Positions 5,687 through 10,603 of a stretch of DNA of 10,603 nucleotides are shown piece after piece. The stretch's first letter is position 1, and each line of letters starts with the position of its first letter. The notes below the pieces were generated by a model, which made no database searches, was not told where the DNA came from, and worked only from the letters and a program-made list of their open reading frames with translations. The stretch spans positions 1 through 10,603 of the forward strand of contig JAKAJF010000026.1 of the NCBI GenBank assembly GCA_021813875.1, in the 5' to 3' direction. Source of the stretch: a bacterium. Lineage in GTDB: Bacteria; Patescibacteriota; Patescibacteriia; Patescibacteriales; JAKAJF01. A program made the translations under genes and the position numbers.

Positions 5687-7441
5687 ATGGAAAATAACCA
5701 CATCACAATTTTTGGAGAGACCAATTTCCGGAACCGTTTCCGGAAATTCGGCATCAAGACGGACGATCGCCGCCGCCACATGTATCTGATCGGGAAGACC
5801 GGCATGGGCAAATCGACGATCTTGGAGAACATGATCATCGAGGACATCCGGGCCGGCAAGGGAGTGGCAGTCGTCGACCCTCATGGGGATCTGGCCGAAA
5901 AAGTCATCGACTTTATCCCCACGGAACGCATCAACGATGTCATTTATTTCAACCCTTCAGACATGGATTATCCGATCGCTTTCAACGTGGTCGAACATGT
6001 TGAGCCGCACCTGAGGCATCTGGTCGCTTCCGGACTGCTGGGCGTGTTCCAGAAGCTTTGGGCCGATTCCTGGGGACCTCGCCTGGAATATATCTTGAGG
6101 AACGCCATCCTGGCCATCTTGGATTATCCAGGCTCGACGCTCTTGGCGGTCACCAGGATGCTTTCGGACAAGGCCTTCAGGAAGAAAGTGGTCGAAAAGA
6201 TCCAAGATCCGGTGGTCAAATCTTTCTGGGTCAACGAATTCGCCGGCTACGCCGACAAATTCGCCTCGGAAGCCGTTTCGCCGATCCAGAACAAGGTCGG
6301 GCAGTTTCTCTCGAGCTCGCTCATCCGTAATATCGTCGGCCAGGTCAAATCTTCCATCGACGTCAGGAAGGTCATGGATGAAGGTAAGATCCTGATCATG
6401 AATCTTAGCAAGGGGCGTATCGGAGAGGATAACTCCGCCCTTCTGGGCTCAATGATGATCACTAAGATCCAGCTGGCTGCCATGAGCCGCGTCGATATTC
6501 CCGAGAAAGAGAGGAAGGACTTTTATCTTTATGTCGATGAATTCCAGAATTTCGCCACCGATAGCTTCGCCAACATTTTATCAGAGGCCAGGAAATATCG
6601 CCTCAATCTGATCATGGCCCACCAGTATATCGAGCAATTGGGCGAAAAGGTAAAACCGGCGGTCTTCGGCAATGTCGGCACCTTGATCGTCTTCAGGGTA
6701 GGAGCCGCCGACGCCGAAGAATTGGTCAGGGAATTCACCCCCACCTTCATGGAAGAAGACATGGTCAATCTGCCCAAATATGAATTTTATATTAAACTCA
6801 TGATCGACGGCGTCACTTCCGATCCCTTTTCGGCGCGCGGTCTCCACCCTCTGACCGAGGAAGAAAAGACCGACAATACCGATAAGGTGATCAAGGTCTC
6901 ACGGGAAAGGTATGCTCGGGACAGGAAGACGGTCGAGGAAAAGATCGCCCGTTGGCACGCCGCCGACGCGGGAGAGGAAACGAAACCGGTCGAAAAGGAA
7001 AGGAAGCCCGATAGGGAAGAGAGGCCGAAACCGGCCTTGGCGAAGCCAGTCAGGAAGATGGCGGTGCCCATCGCCATGCCCTCCATCCCGGAGAGGACCG
7101 ACGGGAAAAAGAAAGAGATCCATAAGAGCGAAGATATCTATAAATATTCGGCCAGCTGTTCTCGCTGCGGGAAAACCACCAAAGTCTCTTTCCGGCCCGA
7201 CGGCTTAAGGCCGATATTCTGCAAAGATTGTCTGGCTCTGGCTCGCGATGAGAAGAAGAACGAGATCGAAGCGCGCCAGCGGGCCAAGAGGGAAGAGTTG
7301 GAAAAGCTGGCCTCCTCGGCCCGAGGGGCGGGAGCCGCCGCGGCCTCGGAAATATCCCTGAAAGACCTGATGAAAAAGTCTCGTCCCGAAACTAAGGGAG
7401 AAGAAGGAGAATTGGAGGAGGATAAGAGCATAAAATTTTAA
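5687..7441 (+). CDS. HerA/FtsK/VirD4-class ATPase with C-terminal CxxC-x17-CxxC zinc ribbon
   Basis: The protein has 584 residues. The P-loop is LIGKTGMGKST (34-44). VVDPHGDLAEKV (62-73) is the strand after the P-loop seen in the VirD4/TraG/HerA class. Walker B is FYLYVDEFQNF (279-289), followed by LIMAHQYIEQL (308-318) with the expected Gln sensor. The C-terminal part (390-480) is charged and low in complexity. It carries a zinc ribbon with Cys491, 494, 512 and 515, spaced exactly CxxC-x17-CxxC, then a basic coiled tail. Such ATPases usually form hexamers that pump DNA or protein at membranes. This one has no membrane segment, so the preceding membrane protein probably anchors it. No relaxase, VirB4 or mating-pair gene is in view, so conjugation is not supported. 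Substrate unknown. Confidence 0.9.
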   Translation: MENNHITIFGETNFRNRFRKFGIKTDDRRRHMYLIGKTGMGKSTILENMIIEDIRAGKGVAVVDPHGDLAEKVIDFIPTERINDVIYFNPSDMDYPIAFNVVEHVEPHLRHLVASGLLGVFQKLWADSWGPRLEYILRNAILAILDYPGSTLLAVTRMLSDKAFRKKVVEKIQDPVVKSFWVNEFAGYADKFASEAVSPIQNKVGQFLSSSLIRNIVGQVKSSIDVRKVMDEGKILIMNLSKGRIGEDNSALLGSMMITKIQLAAMSRVDIPEKERKDFYLYVDEFQNFATDSFANILSEARKYRLNLIMAHQYIEQLGEKVKPAVFGNVGTLIVFRVGAADAEELVREFTPTFMEEDMVNLPKYEFYIKLMIDGVTSDPFSARGLHPLTEEEKTDNTDKVIKVSRERYARDRKTVEEKIARWHAADAGEETKPVEKERKPDREERPKPALAKPVRKMAVPIAMPSIPERTDGKKKEIHKSEDIYKYSASCSRCGKTTKVSFRPDGLRPIFCKDCLALARDEKKNEIEARQRAKREELEKLASSARGAGAAAASEISLKDLMKKSRPETKGEEGELEEDKSIKF

Positions 7442-7442
7442 T

Positions 7443-8960
7443 ATGGATTATTTGAAGATCGGGAAAGCGACTGAATTGAGCGGCAAAGATAGGAAATTAT
7501 ACCGCCTCCTGGAAATCTTTCCAGGATTTTTGTCTTGGGCGACTTTGCTGATCCTAATTTCGCTTTCTTATTTCAAACCGGTTTGGGTGGCTTATTTCTT
7601 GATTGCCTTCGACGTCTATTGGCTGCTCCTGGTCTTTTATCTGGGGATCCATCTGATCGCCAGCTATTACCAGATGAAGAGGAACATGAAGATAGATTGG
7701 GAGAAAGAGTGCAAGAAGCTCGATTGGCAGGATTATCTCCATCTAGTTATCCTCCCTACTTATAAAGAGGGGCTCGAAATCCTCCGCCCGAGCTTCGAAT
7801 CCTTGGTCCGTGACGGTTATCCGACCGAGAAGATGATCGTGGTCCTGGCGGTCGAGGAGAGGGGAGGGCCCGACGCTTTGGCGCGCGCCGAAATCATCAA
7901 AGAAGAGTTCGGACCGAAGTTCAGGAATTTTCTGATCAGCGTCCATCCTGATGGCATTCCGGGAGAGATAAAAGGTAAGGGCGCCAATCAGGCCTGGGCG
8001 GCCAAGGAGGTCAAGGCGGCCATCATCGATCCAGAGAAACTGGATTATGACAAGATCATCGTCAGTGTCTTCGATATCGATACCGTCGTCCACCCCGGCT
8101 ATTTTTATTGTCTGACCCACAAGTTTCTTACGGTCAAAAATCCCTATCGGGCGAGTTTCCAGCCCATCCCCGTCTATCATAATAATATCTGGCAGGCTCC
8201 TTTCTTCGCTCGGGTGGCCGCCTCTTCCAACACTTTCTGGCAGATGATGCAGCAGATCAGGCAGGAAAAGCTGGCCACCTATTCGTCTCACTCCATGAGC
8301 TGGCGGGCCCTGGTCGACATCGGCTTCTGGTCGACGACCATGGTCAGCGAGGACTCAAGGATCTTCTGGCATTGCCTCCTTTATTACAAAGGTGATTATC
8401 GGGTCGAGCCTTTGAATTTCCCGGTTTCGATGGATGTCTGCATGGATGAGAATATGTGGCTGACCATGAAGAATCTTTATAAGCAGCAGCGCCGCTGGGG
8501 CTGGGGAGTGGAAAATATCCCGTATCTTCTCTTCAATACCGTCAAGGACTGGAAGAAACTTCCCAAGGGCGAAATGATCAATAGGCTTTTTGTGCAGATC
8601 TACGGGTTCCATTCCTGGGCGACCAACGCCCTCATCATCGGCGTCATCGGCTGGCTGCCCATGCTTTTGGGAGGGGACAGGTTCAACGTCACCGTGCTCT
8701 CCAACAACTTGCCGGTCGTGGCTCGCGCCTTGATGACCTTGGCCATGGCCGGAATGGTCCTGTCGGCCATCATTTCCACCATGCTTCTGCCTGAGCGGCC
8801 TCCCAGATTCGGGTTTTTTAAAAATATCACCATGGTGGCCCAATGGGCGATCCTGCCGGTCAGCATCATCCTTTTCGGCTCCTTTCCTGGCCTGGAAGCC
8901 CAGACGCGCCTGATGTTCGGGAAATATCTCGGATTCTGGGTCACTCCTAAAACAAGATAA
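7443..8960 (+). CDS. Membrane family 2 glycosyltransferase (cellulose synthase-like)
   Basis: This 505-residue processive-type GT2 begins 1 nt after the ATPase stop. Two hydrophobic segments (about 28-43 and 48-72) are followed by the catalytic domain. YLHLVILPTYKEGLEILRPS (98-117) is the nucleotide-binding start. FDIDTVVHPGY (210-220) carries the metal-binding D-x-D. MVSEDSRIFW (300-309) holds the probable catalytic acidic residue. KQQRRWGWG (347-355) is the QxxRW motif of cellulose/chitin/hyaluronan synthase-like enzymes. Three or more hydrophobic segments follow (about 389-410, 425-450, 463-483), so the glycan could be passed across the membrane. A possible product is an exopolysaccharide, a wall-attached glycan or a lipid-linked sugar; the sequence does not decide. 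Overall the motif set is complete. Confidence 0.92.
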   Translation: MDYLKIGKATELSGKDRKLYRLLEIFPGFLSWATLLILISLSYFKPVWVAYFLIAFDVYWLLLVFYLGIHLIASYYQMKRNMKIDWEKECKKLDWQDYLHLVILPTYKEGLEILRPSFESLVRDGYPTEKMIVVLAVEERGGPDALARAEIIKEEFGPKFRNFLISVHPDGIPGEIKGKGANQAWAAKEVKAAIIDPEKLDYDKIIVSVFDIDTVVHPGYFYCLTHKFLTVKNPYRASFQPIPVYHNNIWQAPFFARVAASSNTFWQMMQQIRQEKLATYSSHSMSWRALVDIGFWSTTMVSEDSRIFWHCLLYYKGDYRVEPLNFPVSMDVCMDENMWLTMKNLYKQQRRWGWGVENIPYLLFNTVKDWKKLPKGEMINRLFVQIYGFHSWATNALIIGVIGWLPMLLGGDRFNVTVLSNNLPVVARALMTLAMAGMVLSAIISTMLLPERPPRFGFFKNITMVAQWAILPVSIILFGSFPGLEAQTRLMFGKYLGFWVTPKTR

Positions 8961-8962
8961 AC

Positions 8963-9385
8963 ATGCCCATCAAAAGAAAAAGCAAATTCGGCCGGATCTT
9001 GTCCAACCAGCGGGCTTTGAGCCTGATCGGGCTGGCCATCCTGCTCATGATCGTCATCCCGGCCGCTCGTAATTATATCCATAGACGGAGCGTCGATCAG
9101 GAGATCGCCGACCTTCAGGATCAGATAAAACAAGCCAATGATCAGAATAATAATCTGAACAAGCTGGTCGACTATCTCCAATCCGACCAATTCGTCGAAG
9201 AAAAAGCCCGGCTCGACTTCGGTCTGAAAAAGAACGGCGAGAACGTGGCGATCGTCAAGACCGGCACCGCTTCGGGGACTCCTGATGGCGTGGAAAAAAT
9301 ATTCACCCTGCCTGCCTTAGAGAAGCCTGCCCTAAAAAAACCGGTGGCTAATCCGGAACGATGGTGGAATTATTTCTTCCATTAA
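8963..9385 (+). CDS. FtsB/DivIC-like septum formation initiator
   Basis: This 140-residue bitopic protein matches the FtsB/DivIC family, which bridges FtsL and FtsQ/DivIB in the divisome outside the membrane. A basic N-terminus (residues 1-17) precedes one membrane segment (LSLIGLAILLMIVIPAA, 19-35) and a coiled coil (44-74, with DQEIADLQDQIKQANDQNN). The family signature EEKARLDFGLKKNGENVAIV follows (79-98). The tail after residue 100 is low in complexity and Pro/Ala-rich, ending in PERWWNYFFH. That aromatic end is unusual for model-organism FtsB and may be lineage specific. The gene starts 2 nt after the glycosyltransferase stop, without a visible Shine-Dalgarno, and ends the four-gene operon. 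Family membership is fairly clear; the choice between FtsB and DivIC is not. Confidence 0.87.
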   Translation: MPIKRKSKFGRILSNQRALSLIGLAILLMIVIPAARNYIHRRSVDQEIADLQDQIKQANDQNNNLNKLVDYLQSDQFVEEKARLDFGLKKNGENVAIVKTGTASGTPDGVEKIFTLPALEKPALKKPVANPERWWNYFFH

Positions 9386-9411
9386 AAAACCGCCCTCGAA
9401 GGCGGTTTTTT
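9384..9411. terminator. Bidirectional intrinsic terminator between ftsB-like gene and convergent tRNAs
   Basis: AAAAAACCGCC (9384-9394), loop CTCGAA and GGCGGTTTTTT (9401-9411) form a perfect 11-bp stem with an A-tract on one side and a T-tract on the other. It works as a terminator in both directions. On the + strand it closes the operon. On the minus strand it lies 7 nt after the tRNA-Thr gene and closes the tRNA transcript. The TAA stop of the ftsB-like gene (9383-9385) touches its edge. Confidence 0.93.
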
Positions 9412-9418
9412 AATCGGG

Positions 9419-9491
9419 AGCCGAGAGCGGGGATCGGACCCGCGACCTGCGCGTTACGAGTGCGCCGCTCTACCAACTGAGCTATCTCGGC
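9419..9491 (-). tRNA. tRNA-Thr (anticodon CGU)
   Basis: The minus strand folds into a full cloverleaf. The acceptor stem GCCGAGA/TCTCGGC has 7 pairs. The D-stem is GCTC/GAGC with loop AGTTGGTA. The anticodon loop CTCGTAA has CGT at + positions 9458-9456, reading ACG. The T-stem GCGGG/CCCGC is perfect, and discriminator base 73 is T. The sequence resembles E. coli tRNA-Thr(CGU). Three points are odd. The T-loop is TCCGATC, with C instead of U at position 55. The anticodon stem ends in an A31-C39 mismatch. The CCA end is not encoded (CCC follows base 73), so a CCA-adding enzyme is needed. The gene starts 1 nt after the CCA of tRNA-Gly, so both mature from one transcript. Confidence 0.95.
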
Positions 9492-9492
9492 C

Positions 9493-9567
9493 TGGAGCGG
9501 GTAACGGGAATCGGACCCGTATCTTCAGCTTGGGAAGCTGACATAATAGCCATTATACGATACCCGC
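9493..9567 (-). tRNA. tRNA-Gly (anticodon CCC), with encoded CCA
   Basis: The minus strand gives the acceptor stem GCGGGTA/TACCCGC with 7 pairs, the D-arm GTATAATGGCTATTAT as in E. coli GlyT-type tRNA, the anticodon stem TCAGC/GCTGA with loop TTCCCAA (anticodon CCC, reading GGG), and the T-stem ACGGG/CCCGT. Discriminator base 73 is T and CCA is encoded (+ 9495-9493). As in its neighbour, the T-loop is TCCGATT, with C55 instead of U55. It is the first gene of a two-tRNA minus-strand operon whose promoter lies at 9617-9645. Confidence 0.95.
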
Positions 9568-9577
9568 TTATTAGGTT

Positions 9578-9602
9578 AAAAAAATAAACTCGCATCGAGT
9601 TT
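9578..9602 (-). promoter_or_regulatory. Terminator-like hairpin in the leader of the tRNA operon
   Basis: Read on the minus strand, AAACTCG (9602-9596), loop ATG and CGAGTTT (9592-9586) form a 7-bp stem followed by A and seven T (9584-9578). It lies between the tRNA promoter and tRNA-Gly. It could be a partial terminator or attenuator, or a processing element. Only three of seven pairs are G-C. On the + strand the hairpin is followed by TTTCCTTTT, a weaker terminator. Confidence 0.5.
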
Positions 9603-9608
9603 CCTTTT

Positions 9609-9618
9609 ATGGTATAAT
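9609..9618 (+). promoter_or_regulatory. Extended -10 promoter of the RlpA/carboxypeptidase gene, predicting a leaderless mRNA
   Basis: TATG (9608-9611), G, then a perfect TATAAT (9613-9618) makes a consensus extended -10. The -35 position (9590-9595) has no match. Seven nt past the hexamer end is G9625, the first base of the GTG start. The hexamer is half of the palindrome TATAATTATA (9613-9622) shared with the opposite promoter. Confidence 0.75.
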
Positions 9619-9645
9619 TATAAGGTGATTCATCGCAAAAGTCAA
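9617..9645 (-). promoter_or_regulatory. Promoter of the tRNA-Gly/tRNA-Thr operon
   Basis: On the minus strand TTGACT (9645-9640), a 17-nt spacer and TATAAT (9622-9617) give a near-consensus promoter, with a start near 9610 and a leader of about 43 nt before tRNA-Gly. The -35 lies inside codons 6-7 of the divergent protein gene. The -10 overlaps that gene's own -10, so the two promoters should compete. Confidence 0.8.
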
Positions 9646-10603
9646 AAAATAAATATCCTTAGCGCAATTTTACTATCGCTGTTTATCTTTGGTAACGGCG
9701 GTTTTGTTTTGGCCCAGGACGCCGGCGATAATTACGCGCCCTTCCATATCCACCTGGACAAAGAAACCATCGCCAAGGGTTATACCGTCAGTGCCTTTGA
9801 CGATTCACTGAAATTATCCTTGGTGCCTGGCATTTTGAGCGAGGATACGGCCGTCGACGAGGAAGAGATTCCGGATATGGATTCGCCCTGGCAATTGGAG
9901 AGGATAAGCAAAATTTTCCAGTTCGAATTCCGGAACAAGGCGGCTTATGATAACTCGCGGCCTTTCTATATCCAGTTCAAATATGACAAGGCTTCCACCG
10001 GGCTCAAGCAGGTCTTCTTTTACGATAAGAATTTCGACGCTTGGCGGCCCCTTCCCACGGAAGATTTTCCGGCCGGATCCTTCGTCCGTTCTTTGATCCA
10101 TCTTCCTTACGCGAGGATCGCGGTATTCACGTATCCAGACATCTTAGCGAGCGGGGACGCGAGCTGGTATCGTTATAAAAAAGGAGATTTCGCGGCTTCG
10201 CCGGACTTCCCGATGGGTTCGCGCCTGCGAGTCTTCAATCTGGCGGATGGTAAATTTGTCGATGTGACCATCAATGATCACGGGCCAGACAGGAACCGCT
10301 ATCCTAAAAGGGTCGTCGATCTCACCGAAGAAGCTTTTGAAAAAATTTCACCGCTCGGAGCCGGGGTGACTTCCGTAAGGATCCAGCCTTTGTATATCGC
10401 TCCTGAATCAGGAGAGGTTTTGGGCATCCCGCCTCAGGGCGCCAGCGCTTCTATGAAGATTGTTTCCAAGGCGGCCATCCTCATGAGAGAAAGTGACGGC
10501 CAGGTATTCTATCAGAAGAACGCCACCTCGAGCCTGCCTCTGGCCAGCCTGACCAAATTGGTGGCCATGAAAGTCTTTCTGGCTACCCGTCCTAGCATGG
10601 ACA
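9625..10603 (+). CDS. Secreted RlpA-like double-psi beta-barrel / peptidase S11 D-Ala-D-Ala carboxypeptidase fusion (3' end outside window)
   Basis: The first 326 residues are visible. GTG 9625 starts a good Sec signal peptide: basic IHRKSQK, hydrophobic ILSAILLSLFIFGNGG, then VLA before QDAG (cleavage about residue 30). Residues 33-172 are beta-rich and of no family I recognise; ARIAVFTYP closes the region. Residues 179-258 match the RlpA barrel: ASWYRY, FPMGSRLRVFNLADGKFV, INDHGP (216-221), RVVDLTEEAFEKI and GAGVTSVRIQPL. The Asp of NDxGP is kept (218), but the His of the usual AH-x-TLPFG is Ser192, and the GRRTASGE-like segment is missing. From 277, KIVSKAAILMRESDGQVFYQKN and LPLASLTKLVAMKVF match the peptidase S11 (PBP5/DacA-like) start with SxxK Ser308-Lys311. 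The SxN and KTG motifs would lie outside. It probably trims or binds peptidoglycan outside the membrane. Confidence 0.85.
   Translation, partial: MIHRKSQKINILSAILLSLFIFGNGGFVLAQDAGDNYAPFHIHLDKETIAKGYTVSAFDDSLKLSLVPGILSEDTAVDEEEIPDMDSPWQLERISKIFQFEFRNKAAYDNSRPFYIQFKYDKASTGLKQVFFYDKNFDAWRPLPTEDFPAGSFVRSLIHLPYARIAVFTYPDILASGDASWYRYKKGDFAASPDFPMGSRLRVFNLADGKFVDVTINDHGPDRNRYPKRVVDLTEEAFEKISPLGAGVTSVRIQPLYIAPESGEVLGIPPQGASASMKIVSKAAILMRESDGQVFYQKNATSSLPLASLTKLVAMKVFLATRPSMD

Noticed and set aside
5687..7441. Conjugative coupling protein of an integrated element
   Set aside because: There is no relaxase, VirB4, integrase, att repeat or change in base composition, and the neighbours are division and envelope genes.
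9814..10101. Minus-strand open frame of 95 codons in the last gene
   Set aside because: It overlaps the secreted RlpA/S11 gene, whose frame is uninterrupted from the GTG at 9625 to the window edge and has a signal peptide.
1..10603. CRISPR arrays, insertion sequences, long direct repeats
   Set aside because: None was seen on either strand; repeated short motifs are promoter or terminator elements.

Overview
The window looks like a chromosomal segment from a Candidate Phyla Radiation (Patescibacteria, probably Parcubacteria-like) bacterium. This is inferred from gene content: a sigma-region-4 protein with added winged-helix domains, a small membrane protein paired with a HerA/VirD4-like ATPase carrying a CxxC-x17-CxxC zinc ribbon, a short FtsB-like protein ending in an aromatic-rich tail, and an RlpA-like/D-Ala-D-Ala carboxypeptidase fusion. 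TGA is a genuine stop codon for three genes, so the UGA=Gly code of Gracilibacteria/Absconditabacteria does not apply. All protein genes are on the + strand and tightly packed, and the gaps between operons are AT-rich. I see no mobile element, CRISPR array or integrase.

Layout: (1) 2-202, the C-terminal end of an ABC transporter ATPase. (2) 256-2717, an operon of a DUF72 protein, MurB and a PlsC-like acyltransferase, closed by an intrinsic terminator overlapping the last stop codon. It concerns wall precursor and lipid synthesis. (3) 2876-4090, a single-gene unit with a very good promoter and terminator, encoding a protein with sigma-70 region 4 but no region 2, followed by winged-helix/HARE-like domains. 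(4) 4212-9385, a four-gene operon with spacings of 5, 1 and 2 nt: a membrane-anchored protein, a FtsK/HerA/VirD4-class ATPase, a polytopic family 2 glycosyltransferase and an FtsB/DivIC-like division protein. It ends at a symmetrical terminator. (5) 9419-9567, two minus-strand tRNA genes, Gly(CCC) then Thr(CGU), which converge on the same terminator. (6) From 9625 to the window edge, a secreted protein joining a beta-rich region, an RlpA-like double-psi beta-barrel and the start of a peptidase S11 domain.

The common theme is the cell envelope: MurB makes a peptidoglycan precursor, PlsC makes phospholipid, the glycosyltransferase probably builds or exports a glycan, FtsB belongs to the division machinery, and the last gene acts on peptidoglycan. 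The membrane protein/ATPase pair sits in one transcription unit with the glycosyltransferase and FtsB, and is the best candidate for a poorly described system.

Regulation is unusually readable. The three main + strand promoters share an extended -10 of the form TATGnTAnAWT. The last gene's predicted transcription start falls on its GTG start codon, so its mRNA should be leaderless. Its -10 shares a 10-bp palindrome with the -10 of the divergent tRNA promoter. Both tRNAs carry C instead of the near-universal U at T-loop position 55.
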